A stretch of 64,000 nucleotides of DNA from Thalassoglobus polymorphus. Lineage in GTDB: Bacteria; Planctomycetota; Planctomycetia; Planctomycetales; Planctomycetaceae. Where the stretch lies: positions 2,049,500 to 2,113,499 of the forward strand of contig NZ_CP036267.1 of NCBI RefSeq assembly GCF_007744255.1, written 5' to 3'. Below, piece by piece: positions 44,811 to 53,868 of this stretch (position 1 is its first letter; each line of letters starts with the position of its first letter). The position numbers and the translations under genes were made by a program. The notes below the pieces were generated by a model that made no database searches, was not told the DNA's origin, and saw only the letters and a list, made by a program, of their open reading frames with translations.

Positions 44811-45140
44811 TTAGCTTCCGATACCGCATCTGTCACGAATAGAATGGCAAGAAGAGCAGTTGATCTCAAAATCCCGACACGCCTGCGGACGGTGCTCATA
44901 GTGCTGACAAGCCAAAGTTTCAGGGTCGAACCACATGCAGGGATTTTCTTGCAGGTTGAATCGGATCTCCCAAGATGGCATGATTTCTGCGATCAAACCT
45001 TCGGGGACGTTTCGCAGCTTTGCTTCATGTTGTCCGTCAATCACCACAAAAGGTGGAACCGGGGTTTGCATACAGCAGGCTCCACATCCTTCACAACTCT
45101 CAATTATTGGAAGATTGGCAATCTCGGAGTGTTTAAGCAT
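44811..45140 (-). CDS. YkgJ-like CxxCxxCC metal-cluster protein
   Basis: 109 residues from the ATG at 45140 (MLKHSEIANLPIIESCEG). Cys pattern CEGCGACC near the N-terminus, then CMWFDPETLACQHYEHRPQA with later Cys and CSSC. This fits the YkgJ family of small zinc- or iron-chelating proteins. It precedes the cytochrome-like gene by about 50 bp in the same direction, so co-expression is likely. Confidence 0.8.
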   Translation of the reverse strand: MLKHSEIANLPIIESCEGCGACCMQTPVPPFVVIDGQHEAKLRNVPEGLIAEIMPSWEIRFNLQENPCMWFDPETLACQHYEHRPQACRDFEINCSSCHSIRDRCGIGS

Positions 45141-45175
45141 ATAGGTCTTTTTTTTAGCGAGCAATAATTTGAGTT

Positions 45176-45214
45176 CAAAAAAAATGAGCCTCCGGGATCT
45201 GTCGCCAGAGGCTC
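45176..45214 (-). terminator. Rho-independent terminator after the Cys-rich lipoprotein gene
   Basis: Stem GAGCCTC / GAGGCTC extended by GG/CC past a mismatch. On the minus strand it is followed by TTTTTTTT. It separates the lipoprotein from the YkgJ-like gene. Confidence 0.85.
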
Positions 45215-45236
45215 TTTCGATTCTGTTAGAGACCGA

Positions 45237-45641
45237 CTACGAAGTCGCGCCTTCTGTCTCTGCGTCTTCTGAAGATTCTGCTTCTTTTTCAGCGGCTTTC
45301 TTTTTCTTTTCTTCCAGTTCGGCAAGATACTTTTCAGGATCTTCGAGAAGAGGTCCTCGGCATCCTTCACAGCAGATGAAGATGGGTTGACCATCGACCA
45401 TCACTTTGACAGGCGTTCCCATTCCACCAAGCTCACCACCAACTGGGCAGAATATTTGAGCTTCGACCAACGCTTTGTCTTCTGCAGAGAGTTCTGGCGC
45501 TGCTGCTTCACCAAGTTCGACATCTGTCACCTCTTCAGTCGCTGCTGGTTCGGTCTCAGTCGTCGTTTCGGATTTGTTTGCACATCCTGTTGCCATCCCG
45601 AGTGTGAGGATGAAACAGGTCAGAAGTTGCTTGTTCAACAT
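45237..45641 (-). CDS. Lipoprotein with a TRASH/YHS-like metal-binding motif
   Basis: 134 residues. Lipobox GMATGC, an acidic Glu/Thr/Ala linker, then FCPVGGELGGMGTPVKVMVD with GQPIFICCEGCRGPLLEDPE, which has the Cys...CCxxC spacing of TRASH/YHS-like metal sites, and a Lys/Glu-rich C-terminal helix. Likely holds a metal such as copper or zinc at the membrane. Its 5' leader contains a 10-bp hairpin at 45722-45745. Confidence 0.75.
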   Translation of the reverse strand: MLNKQLLTCFILTLGMATGCANKSETTTETEPAATEEVTDVELGEAAAPELSAEDKALVEAQIFCPVGGELGGMGTPVKVMVDGQPIFICCEGCRGPLLEDPEKYLAELEEKKKKAAEKEAESSEDAETEGATS

Positions 45642-46066
45642 CTCAGTATTTCCTTAAATCGAGTTTTGAATACGAGCTGAGTCTTGAAGCTGCGCTCGGT
45701 TGTTTAAAGTTGTTTGATTCGAGGCCTCTATTCAAATAGAGGCCTATGAGTTATCCAAGTCATGTTGTTCTGATAGGTCAGTGGTGTGCTCAGTAATGTG
45801 CTCAGCGGTGTGCTTTGTCAGGCACTATTCAGCCTGAGAGCCAGCCCGGTAACTTGGGACTGGTTTAGCAAATTCTGAGTCAATGACGCATGGCATCAGT
45901 ATTTGGAGAGGCACCATACACTATTCTAGGAGATATATTCAAAATCACCAGTCAGAAGTGCTTGAGGAGTTCTTCAGGAACCATAATGGGAGGGATTTTC
46001 CCACTGTTTTATCGCTGGATGACAGTTTTCAGAAAAGCTCTGAATCAAACATGTCTGAACGACTTT
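45642..46066. other. Intergenic region with hairpin and GTGCTCAG repeats
   Basis: No gene supported. Holds AGGCCTCTAT / ATAGAGGCCT (45722-45745, loop TCAA), about 80 bp before the lipoprotein start, and imperfect tandem GGTGTGCTCAGTAATGTGCT units at about 45777-45815. Confidence 0.5.
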
Positions 46067-47470
46067 CTATTTCGTTTCTGGCCGCAGCTCTGCTGCAACG
46101 AAATTGTCTTTCCCTGCAATTTCCTTGACTGCGGAAATTAGCTCGTCACCCTTGATCAGGCAGTCAGAGACTCTTGATTCTGTTGTGTTCTCAAGAAGTA
46201 CACCGTACGGAGCGCAATCCAGAATAGAGCAGTTCGTAATGTTCACTCGTTTGCAGTTCTGGACATTCACAACTCCCTTTCCGAATTTGATACCTGTGAT
46301 GTGATTCGCAGAGAAGGTGACACCTGTTGAGTTCTCAATCAGAATCGCGTCTTTGCTGAGGGCTCCATCTCCATAGTGGTAGCGCGGGTTCCGGTCGAAC
46401 ATGTTGCCTGTGACAACCACACTTTCAGACCCTGTGATCTTCAGGTTGTGTTCGTAGCCTTTCCAGACGGTGTTGCCTGTAATCGCGACACTGCGAGCGT
46501 TAGTGATTTCGATGTTGACGTGCACATCGGAAAGAACGTTATCCGCGATGGTGAGATGTCCATGACGTGTTTCGTCGGTGAACGGTCGCGGAGTGCTTTC
46601 GCCATGGTATCGAATGTTGGCGGAATTCGGTGAGTGGTGGTCGTGTTGAATCGTGCAACCGACAATAGCAACCTCAGCGACTGAGCCCCCTCGCGAGTCG
46701 AGTTCAATATTGGCACTGGGAGTTGAATCGGGACCGCCCATGTTTCCTTCAATATCACACGTTCCAATATGAATATTGCGGACGTCGCCTCCCTTGTTCA
46801 CGATGCCTCCCAGCTTGTTGTAGCTGATGTGACAGCCGATGATGTTTGACTGGTGCAGGCTGACTTTGTCATAAAAAATACCGACACCACTGTTCTCATA
46901 GATATGGCAGTCAGCGATTAAGACATTCCGGTTGCGTTTGACAAGGTGGATGCCGTGATGCAATTTGCGGAGCACAACCCGTGTGATTGTGGCCTGCATT
47001 GTTCCGGTCACTTCGATGCCGTTTGCTTCGGGATGATTTCCAACGATTTCAACTCCTTCGACCATTGGCGATCGCTGATTTTTCCAGACATTCTCTTTCA
47101 CTGTTCTGGGGGCGGCAGTCCCTTCATGTGTCCCGATGAAGCGAAACGCCGGACCTGGGCCATCCATGAGAACGGTCGCTGTTCCGTCTCCACTGATAGA
47201 AATGGGGCCGGTTTTGTCGAGATCGATTTCGATGGTTTTGGTAATTCGAAAAACGCCTTTAGGAAATGTGAGTGGTGCTTTCTTCTCCGAAATCCATTGA
47301 TTGATCACAGTTGTGTTGTCGGTCGTTCCATCTCCGACGAGTTTGGGAGTGTTGGCTGCTTCCTGGGCTTCGGTAGTGCAAACTGCAATTCCCGAAATGA
47401 ACATTCCGATGCACAGACACGTAAAGAGTCGTGAGTAATTGAGGCTGTTGAAAGTCGCGAAGCGTCTCAT
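46067..47470 (-). CDS. Secreted right-handed beta-helix protein (pectate-lyase-like)
   Basis: 467 residues from the ATG at 47470 (GGAAG upstream); a TTG at 47485 is possible. Signal peptide (LFTCLCIGMFISGIAVCTTEA). Starts with the pectate-lyase-superfamily entry VGDGTTDNTTVINQWISEK, then successive short parallel beta-helix coils (HGIHLVKRNRNVLIADCHIY, NSGVGIFYDKVSLHQSNIIG, VVTGNMFDRN). Likely binds or cuts an acidic polysaccharide. Catalytic residues are not identifiable by eye. Confidence 0.8.
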   Translation of the reverse strand: MRRFATFNSLNYSRLFTCLCIGMFISGIAVCTTEAQEAANTPKLVGDGTTDNTTVINQWISEKKAPLTFPKGVFRITKTIEIDLDKTGPISISGDGTATVLMDGPGPAFRFIGTHEGTAAPRTVKENVWKNQRSPMVEGVEIVGNHPEANGIEVTGTMQATITRVVLRKLHHGIHLVKRNRNVLIADCHIYENSGVGIFYDKVSLHQSNIIGCHISYNKLGGIVNKGGDVRNIHIGTCDIEGNMGGPDSTPSANIELDSRGGSVAEVAIVGCTIQHDHHSPNSANIRYHGESTPRPFTDETRHGHLTIADNVLSDVHVNIEITNARSVAITGNTVWKGYEHNLKITGSESVVVTGNMFDRNPRYHYGDGALSKDAILIENSTGVTFSANHITGIKFGKGVVNVQNCKRVNITNCSILDCAPYGVLLENTTESRVSDCLIKGDELISAVKEIAGKDNFVAAELRPETK

Positions 47471-47485
47471 AGTGTTGTCTTCCAA

Positions 47486-47872
47486 TTGGGGCAGTGTAAT
47501 CGTCAGTGTTGTTAAGTGTTGTTGTTTTGTGCAGTCGTCAGCGAGGACGAAAAAAATACAAAGTCGGTTCGGAAGATACTGACATATCGTTCATCAGTTT
47601 TCGAGTGACTGTGCCGGGGGAATCCCCTTCGATGTGCGGAATCTTCCTGCATTCGGCATGAGAAATCATCGGATTAATCGGTGCAACTGTTTCTTCGGTG
47701 AGACTCTTTTAGCTCGTCAGTTCCGGTTGCCATGGTTTACGTGCTGAGATCCAGATGTTGATCATGCACATCTCTCATGAAGTGATAAAGTCGTATTGAG
47801 GTCTGAGGTCGTGTGGCCGCCCTGACGCCGACTTGATTCAGGTGGAACGAGATTTGGACCCATTGGAATTTT
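47486..47872. other. Divergent intergenic region
   Basis: 387 bp between the beta-helix gene and the HDOD-kinase gene. Presumably promoters for both; no repeat, RNA or small gene is supported. Confidence 0.4.
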
Positions 47873-49849
47873 ATGGAAGGACCAAGACCTTCATCTGTTA
47901 TTCGTCCCGTCAAACTTTTACGGCGTCTCCAAAATGATCGTGCAGAATCAATGCTCAACTGGCAGGAATTGATTGCTCAGAGGTTGCAAGGTCAATCGCT
48001 CCCGCAGCTACCGTCTCGGATTCAGATTCCGCGTCCTCCTCAGTGCATCGCCGAATTTTTACAACTTGTTGACCGACCGAGCACTCCGCTGAATGAACTG
48101 GCATTGCTGATTGAGAAGGATTCAGAAATTGCCACCAGCGTTCTGCGGATTGTGAATGGTTCACAAATGATGCTGCGAGAGCGGGTCTCGTCGATTTCGC
48201 GCGCTATCGGAATACTTGGTCTTCAACGCTGTAAAATGCTTGTCATGAGCGCAGCCATTCAAGCCTCGATGAGCAAATGTTCGGGCTCGCACAAGCAGAT
48301 GAGAAACCTGCTTTTAGAGTCTCAGGAACGTGCGTTATACGCTCGGCGAGTCTGTGGAATGACGGGCGGTGATCCAGAAGTGGCCTACATTTCTGCCCTG
48401 CTGCAAGATCTATTGCTTCCACATTTAATGGAAGCTCATTCCGAACTCTACGAGACCTACCGCCCCGAGAAAAACAGGCTCGTTGAACTTGAGAACGGCC
48501 AACTCAATGGTGATCACTCAATCTTCACGGCTGCGTTGCTTTCACAATGGAACTTCGCTGACGGTGTCGTCGCAAGTGTGGTGATGCACCATTCACATGA
48601 TGAAATCTTGCGAAACGAATTACTTGTTCGCTCGGAAATTGGAGCTGTGGCAGTGAGCGGATTGCTACCCGGAACGTTTCAACAGGAACCAAAAGGGATA
48701 TCGCTTTTAATGGAGTATCAAAAGCAAATCCCTGAATTTGATTTCTTGCAGGCCGCTGCAGACGTGGATGAAGAGTTGACTACGTTGATCGGAACATCGC
48801 CTATGAGAACAACACTCGGCGACCGCCTGAGTCGACTCGCCTGTGCCGCCATCCAAGAGAATCAGGAACAGGTGAGCTGGGTTGAGCGAACTCTTGGTAG
48901 CTATACGTTAGAAGAGAAGATCGGACAGGGAGGAGTCGGCGTCGTTTATCGCGCACGGCATTCCATGTTACGGCGACCGGCAGCTGTGAAGATGTTGAAG
49001 ACCGCAACATTGAGCCAGCAGGTTCTGGAGCGTTTTGAAGTCGAAGCACACATCACCAGCGAGCTTTCAAGTCCGCACACAGTTCAAGTGTATGACTACG
49101 GAATGACGTCCGATGGAACGCTGTACTATGTGATGGAATATCTGAAAGGGATGAGCTTGAGCGAGCTCGTTGCGAATTACGGTCCCCTGCCGGAAGATCG
49201 CGTCATTCATCTTCTCTGTCAGGTTTGCGGCTCGTTGGCAGAAGCTCATTCAAAAGGGTTAGTTCATCGTGACATCAAAGCAGAAAATATTGCTTTGACA
49301 GTCTGTGGCGGAGCCCATGATTTTGTGAAAGTTCTCGACTTTGGACTGGTTGCAGTGAAAGATGAAATTCCTGATTTACCTGACTCTTGCAAGATTATGG
49401 GGACGCCTGCGTATATGGCTCCCGAAGCAATCCAGGCTCCCGATCTCGTTGACGAACGAACGGATCTCTACGCATTGGGAGCCGTCGCCTATTTCTGCAT
49501 CACCGGAAAGTTGCTGTTCGAAAATCTGACGTTGCCTCAACTTCTTCGTGCACAAGTCGCTGAGACTCCAAAGTTCGGGGAGATGCCCTGCTCTGATGAG
49601 TTTCGAGCAATTATTCAAAGCTGCCTTCAAAAAAAATCGGCAGATCGCCCACAAGGAGTGATGGAACTGGCGAGCCAACTCGGCCGGTGCCAGGCTGCAA
49701 ACTCATGGTCGTTTGAAGAGGCTCAACAATGGTGGAAAGAGCATGTAGACAGTTCTCGAAAGAATGCGTCCCATGTTTTGATTCCGAGTCTTGAAACGCA
49801 ACTGGCTCCGACCAAGGATCAAGACGAAACTGTGATCTTCAGTGACTGA
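47873..49849 (+). CDS. HDOD domain fused to a Ser/Thr protein kinase
   Basis: 658 residues; an ATG at 47951 (MLNWQELIAQRL) is an alternative start. Residues about 30-290 form an HDOD domain: PRPPQCIAEFLQLVDRPST, LALLIEKDSEIATSVLRIVN, SSISRAIGILGLQRCKMLVM. From about 342, a Hanks kinase: YTLEEKIGQGGVGVVYRARH, AVKMLK, VHRDIKAENIAL (about 464), VLDFGLVAV and MGTPAYMAPEAIQAPDLVDE, all key residues kept. No transmembrane helix, so a soluble signalling protein. HDOD domains occur in regulators of c-di-GMP and stress signalling; direct fusion to a kinase is uncommon. Confidence 0.88.
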   Translation: MEGPRPSSVIRPVKLLRRLQNDRAESMLNWQELIAQRLQGQSLPQLPSRIQIPRPPQCIAEFLQLVDRPSTPLNELALLIEKDSEIATSVLRIVNGSQMMLRERVSSISRAIGILGLQRCKMLVMSAAIQASMSKCSGSHKQMRNLLLESQERALYARRVCGMTGGDPEVAYISALLQDLLLPHLMEAHSELYETYRPEKNRLVELENGQLNGDHSIFTAALLSQWNFADGVVASVVMHHSHDEILRNELLVRSEIGAVAVSGLLPGTFQQEPKGISLLMEYQKQIPEFDFLQAAADVDEELTTLIGTSPMRTTLGDRLSRLACAAIQENQEQVSWVERTLGSYTLEEKIGQGGVGVVYRARHSMLRRPAAVKMLKTATLSQQVLERFEVEAHITSELSSPHTVQVYDYGMTSDGTLYYVMEYLKGMSLSELVANYGPLPEDRVIHLLCQVCGSLAEAHSKGLVHRDIKAENIALTVCGGAHDFVKVLDFGLVAVKDEIPDLPDSCKIMGTPAYMAPEAIQAPDLVDERTDLYALGAVAYFCITGKLLFENLTLPQLLRAQVAETPKFGEMPCSDEFRAIIQSCLQKKSADRPQGVMELASQLGRCQAANSWSFEEAQQWWKEHVDSSRKNASHVLIPSLETQLAPTKDQDETVIFSD

Positions 49850-49912
49850 TCATCTTTCGCGATCAGGTTGGATTGCGAGTCGGTCGTTTTACCCGAGACT
49901 GGGAACTGCGGG

Positions 49913-50752
49913 TTATCTCTTCTGGCACTTGGGGCAGTAGAAAGTAGAACGTTGAGCCTGAACGATTCGCCGAATTGATGAGGTCTCACAAGTTTTGCAT
50001 GGCTCTCCTTCCTTCGCGTACACACAATGTTTGTTCTGGTACGATCCATTCTGATTCAGAGCATTTCGATAAGTCCCATCGTTCAGCGTTGAGCCTTCAT
50101 ACTGAATGGCTTCGTGAAGAATACGATTCATCGCTTTGTGAATCCGGTCAACTCGCTGACGCGAAAGCTTTGCAGCTTCTGTTTTCGGAGAGATCCTGGC
50201 TTCGTGAAGAATTTCGCTGGCATAAAGGTTCCCAACACCCGCAACCAGCTTTTGGTCCAGCAACGCAACTTTGATTGCTCGCTTCGTTTCTTTCAGACGT
50301 GCCAACAGTTCGTCGACAGAGATCTCCAAAGCATCCGGACCAAGAACGTGTTCTCCAAGGGCAACGTCAAATTCCTGATGCGACATCAATCGCAATGTTC
50401 CGAGACCTCGCCGGTCCCAAATCCAGACAGACTGCTTTTGCTTTCCGCGAGAGAGACAAAACTCGAACCTCAAATGTTCGAGGCTCGGCGGGTCGGACAG
50501 CAGTGCCAAACCGGTCATTCGAGGTTCAAAGACTATGACGTCCTCTTTGAACCGAATGACGATCCGTTTTGCCTTTCGCTCCACAGCCTCGACTTTCTGT
50601 CCGCGAACACGCTGTGTGAATTCATTAAGAGCTGGAGTGACGCTGAGCGGTTTTTTTGTACAGGGACAGGCCCGCAACTCTACGAGCTTGTAGCCTTGCA
50701 TCGCGGGGCGGATTCCGCGGACCATCGTTTCAACTTCTGGGAGTTCGGGCAT
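49913..50752 (-). CDS. mutM: Formamidopyrimidine-DNA glycosylase
   Basis: 279 residues. MPELPEVETMVRGIRPAM gives the catalytic Pro2-Glu3. Then an H2TH region (VALLDQKLVAGVGNLYASEI) and a C-terminal four-Cys zinc finger (CVYAKEGEPCKTC, TFYCPKCQKR), with the substrate-contacting Arg in this finger. Removes 8-oxoguanine and formamidopyrimidines and nicks the DNA. Monocistronic, convergent with the kinase gene. Confidence 0.95.
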   Translation of the reverse strand: MPELPEVETMVRGIRPAMQGYKLVELRACPCTKKPLSVTPALNEFTQRVRGQKVEAVERKAKRIVIRFKEDVIVFEPRMTGLALLSDPPSLEHLRFEFCLSRGKQKQSVWIWDRRGLGTLRLMSHQEFDVALGEHVLGPDALEISVDELLARLKETKRAIKVALLDQKLVAGVGNLYASEILHEARISPKTEAAKLSRQRVDRIHKAMNRILHEAIQYEGSTLNDGTYRNALNQNGSYQNKHCVYAKEGEPCKTCETSSIRRIVQAQRSTFYCPKCQKR

Positions 50753-51074
50753 AAGAGCATCATCTTCGGGCGAATTAAGGGGGCGAACGTCGTCTGTCTC
50801 TTGAAGAACCTGATGGTCGTCAAATGCGTTTCATCAGAACATTCGGAATAAACCTCACAACGCTTGTAGCTTCTTAAGGAATTGTATCGACTGTTCTCAT
50901 TCTTTTGACCCGTTTGAACAGTCTCCAGAGTACCGATAAACTTTCCTCAAAAGTTCTTGACGTGTGCATGACATAAGACGATGCTAGGAAATGGTGTCGG
51001 TTCACATGTTTAATCGTATGCACTGATATTCTACCGTCGCGACCCTTCTACCATTCCGTTGGAGTGACTGAACA
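50753..51074. other. Intergenic region upstream of the DUF1598-like gene
   Basis: 322 bp. CTTGACGTGTGCATGACATA near 50950-50970 looks like a -35 element, but I see no matching -10. Otherwise nothing. Confidence 0.3.
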
Positions 51075-52685
51075 ATGAGATTTGAAATACTAAAACAACG
51101 CACATGGTCCGCAATGCAAATTGCGGCAGTATTGACGATGAGCGTTGTGTTCAATGTCCCGGTGTTCGCTCAGGATGCAGATGTCGCAGAGGGATTCTTT
51201 GCAGCTGGCGAATTTGCCGCTGGAAATGAAGCGACAACGCGACGAACGGCGGTTGTCGAGAAAGCTCGGCGTCAGACCCTTCAAGGGGGGACCGGAGCCG
51301 ATTTCGATTCACTGATTGAATTGATTCAGGATCAGACGTCCGGACCTTGGTTCGAGATCGAGCAAGAAGGGGGAACAATCAGCGAGTTCGAAAGTGGAGT
51401 TCGTGTTGATCCAAACGGCGTTCTTGCAATGACTTCGAAGAAAGACCTGAGCGGCGTTCTGGCTGCAATGGGTATTAAGGCTCGCAAAGCTGCCTTGAAT
51501 GAAGAGATGGCACGCCAGTCAAACTTGCGTCTCGTTTCACTGACTCGACTCGAAAAATTGATCGCTGAGCGAATCGCTAGCGGCAAGCCTGTTTTGGAAT
51601 CGATGCAGCAACTGGCTGGTCTTTCTCAGGTTGAATACGTTTTTGTCTATCCTGAAACCGGCGAAGTCGTCATCGGCGGTCCAGCAGAAAGTTGGGAGTA
51701 CAACGAGTACGGTACTGCCGTCGGCACCGAAAGCGGTCGTCCAATTCTTCAGCTCGATGACTTGGTGACTGTCATGCGAACCTTCAGCCCTGAAGGAATG
51801 AACATCTTCGGCTGCTCGATCGATCCAAAGCCAGAGAACATCAAAGCTGTGAAAGAATTCGCAGCCACATCACAGGCTCGCGGCCCGTTGAGCCCAGCCG
51901 GTGTTCGCCGCTGGTCCAGCAAAATCGGAGAGATTCTCGGATTGCAAGACATCACTGTTTACGGTGTTCCTGCGAATAGTCGAGTCGCCCGCGTGTTGGT
52001 TGAAGCAGACTACCGCATGAAACTGATCGGCATTGGCAAGCTCGAAGCTGGTTCAAACATTCCTGACTACTTCGAACTCCTCAAGAAAGACCCTGCTCTT
52101 GCGAGTGGTGGACTGGATGCCATGCGATGGTGGATGACCATGAAGTACGACGAAGTTCTTCACTCAGAAAACCAGAATGTGTACAAAATCCGTGGCTCAG
52201 CTGTGAAGTGTCTTTCAGAAAATCAGTACCTGAACGACAAAGGCGAACGAGTCAACACTGGAAAAGCAGAGCCTGTGAATCGTTTGTTCGCTCAAAACTT
52301 CACCGAGCACTATCCAGAACTTGCTGAAAGAGATTCCATTTTCGCAGACCTTCAAAGTGTCTTTGACTTGGCCTTGGTCGCTGCTTTGATTGAAAAAGAT
52401 CAGCTTGATGACAAAGCAGGTTGGGACCGTGGCGTCTTCGCCGTGAACGGAGCCTACAATCCTGAGGCATATGCCGTCCCACAACAGACTGAATCTGTTG
52501 TGTCGCACCGCGTCTTCAACGGCAAAGATGTTGTTCTCCAAGTCGCAGGTGGTGTCCGAGCCGATTTGGCTTCCGTGTTGAAAGACACGCAAGTCGTCAA
52601 AACATCGCCAAGGCTCGATGGAATCGCTGATGCCGCAAAAGCAGTCGATGTCCCACAGAACCGCTGGTGGTGGGACGCCAACTAA
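51075..52685 (+). CDS. Secreted DUF1598-like protein
   Basis: 536 residues. Signal peptide (AAVLTMSVVFNVPVFAQ). Body includes LVSLTRLEKLIAERIASGKP, LAGLSQVEYVFVYPETGEVV, PAESWEY, CSIDPKPENIKAVKEFAA and YRMKLIGIGKLEAG, which fit a planctomycete-specific family I believe is DUF1598. Function unknown; probably periplasmic or in the cell envelope. Followed closely by a second secreted protein gene. Confidence 0.75.
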   Translation: MRFEILKQRTWSAMQIAAVLTMSVVFNVPVFAQDADVAEGFFAAGEFAAGNEATTRRTAVVEKARRQTLQGGTGADFDSLIELIQDQTSGPWFEIEQEGGTISEFESGVRVDPNGVLAMTSKKDLSGVLAAMGIKARKAALNEEMARQSNLRLVSLTRLEKLIAERIASGKPVLESMQQLAGLSQVEYVFVYPETGEVVIGGPAESWEYNEYGTAVGTESGRPILQLDDLVTVMRTFSPEGMNIFGCSIDPKPENIKAVKEFAATSQARGPLSPAGVRRWSSKIGEILGLQDITVYGVPANSRVARVLVEADYRMKLIGIGKLEAGSNIPDYFELLKKDPALASGGLDAMRWWMTMKYDEVLHSENQNVYKIRGSAVKCLSENQYLNDKGERVNTGKAEPVNRLFAQNFTEHYPELAERDSIFADLQSVFDLALVAALIEKDQLDDKAGWDRGVFAVNGAYNPEAYAVPQQTESVVSHRVFNGKDVVLQVAGGVRADLASVLKDTQVVKTSPRLDGIADAAKAVDVPQNRWWWDAN

Positions 52686-52739
52686 TTGAGGGCTGCACCT
52701 TCAAGTGCGAAGCAATGTGATCTCACCAGGGAGGGAGAC

Positions 52740-53498
52740 TTGAAATTTCAATTAACGAGGGGCGTTTGCCTCTCGTTTTTTCTTTTGATGTTCGCGGTCG
52801 GAGCTTCTTTCGCAGAGGAGCCGGCACTGCAATCTCAACATCCTGTTGCACCAAATCTTGAAGAACTCGTCCGTTTTGTGGTCATCGAATCTTCGGTCGA
52901 ACCTTATTTCAACGACAAGTATTGGAATAAAACTTCGGGACGATTTGATGGGTTTCGAATCCGTGGTCTCAGAATCTCGAAACGGAAAAAAGAAGTACGA
53001 CATGGGTTTTGTCGTAAGTATTCCGCCTCGCTAGTGAATCCTGAAAAGCACTTTCAGTTCGAAATCAAGGAAACGACACTCCCGAACTTTGACGGGCAGG
53101 CCTATCTCATTGAGACCAAATTACGTGCTCGGTGCGAAGGGACATTTGCTCATTACGTGTACGGTGTGAAAGGGATCAACGGGACAACCATCGCAGATGC
53201 TGACGTCCGGGTTCGACTTGTGGTGACGCTGAAACCAACGGCTCAATTCTCGATCACCGATCCGATTCCGAAGTTCTCCCTCAATGCTGAAGTACGAGAT
53301 GTTGATTTCAAACTGAAAGATATTGATGTTCGTAAAGTGGGCGTTTTGGATGGGAAATTCGTCGAGGTCTTGGGAGACGGCTTTCAGGAAGTTTTCGAGC
53401 AGTTGATCCAGAATCAGGAAAAACGCGTCAAGAAAAAGCTGCAAAAGGAACTCGACGATCTTCAGGGAATTTCACGCAAGGTCTCTCCAGAAAAATAG
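52740..53498 (+). CDS. Secreted hypothetical protein with TTG start
   Basis: 252 residues from a TTG at 52740, chosen because GGGAGGGAG lies just upstream; the open frame to 52686 would put a non-signal sequence first. Signal peptide (GVCLSFFLLMFAVGASFAEE), a beta-rich body with many Lys/Arg/Phe, and a helical C-terminus (EQLIQNQEKRVKKKLQKELD). No family recognised. Likely co-transcribed with the upstream gene, about 55 bp away. Confidence 0.75.
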   Translation: MKFQLTRGVCLSFFLLMFAVGASFAEEPALQSQHPVAPNLEELVRFVVIESSVEPYFNDKYWNKTSGRFDGFRIRGLRISKRKKEVRHGFCRKYSASLVNPEKHFQFEIKETTLPNFDGQAYLIETKLRARCEGTFAHYVYGVKGINGTTIADADVRVRLVVTLKPTAQFSITDPIPKFSLNAEVRDVDFKLKDIDVRKVGVLDGKFVEVLGDGFQEVFEQLIQNQEKRVKKKLQKELDDLQGISRKVSPEK

Positions 53499-53868
53499 GG
53501 ATCGAGTTTCTGGAGATTGTTGGAATCGGCGTTGTTGCGCGACGGCGTTCGCATCGGAGGAGGCCTCGGTGACGCAAGTTCCAACTCCACGAACTTTCGC
53601 TCTTCGATGCCCTGCCTTCCTGGTCTTTCCCGCTCTCGCTGGGAAAAGGTAATGTGAATGAGAGTGATGTGGAAAAGGGAAATTCCTGACATTGCGAGCA
53701 TCCCAGCAGGTGTTTTGGCGATTGGCATCGTCATTATTGGTGGCTTGATTCTCCAAAATTTCAGAATTGGTCAGTTCGTGGCAACTTTGGGTATTGTATG
53801 GCTTGAGAGGTTCTGAGAAGATTGTCAGGTGTATTGTCATTGGAGGACAGGCTTCAGGAGCAGGACGC
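53499..53868. other. Intergenic region with one possible small gene
   Basis: 370 bp. The left half contains GC-rich sequence such as CGACGGCGTTCGCATCGGAG; no function seen. The right half contains the small frame at 53658-53816. Confidence 0.4.
53658..53816 (+). CDS. Possible small single-pass membrane protein
   Basis: 52 codons: ATG, a charged start (KREIPDIASI), then a strongly hydrophobic helix AGVLAIGIVIIGGLILQNF and a second hydrophobic stretch. AAAAGG upstream is a weak ribosome site. It ends about 50 bp before the SDR start codon. Could be chance. Confidence 0.35.
   Translation: MRVMWKREIPDIASIPAGVLAIGIVIIGGLILQNFRIGQFVATLGIVWLERF

Noticed and set aside
45883-46141. Two overlapping ~80-codon frames before the beta-helix gene
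   Set aside because: They run into the 3' end of the beta-helix gene and have no coding-like composition or ribosome site.
50940-51010. Promoter with TTGACG before the DUF1598-like gene
   Set aside because: No credible -10 element at the right distance, so not listed as a promoter.
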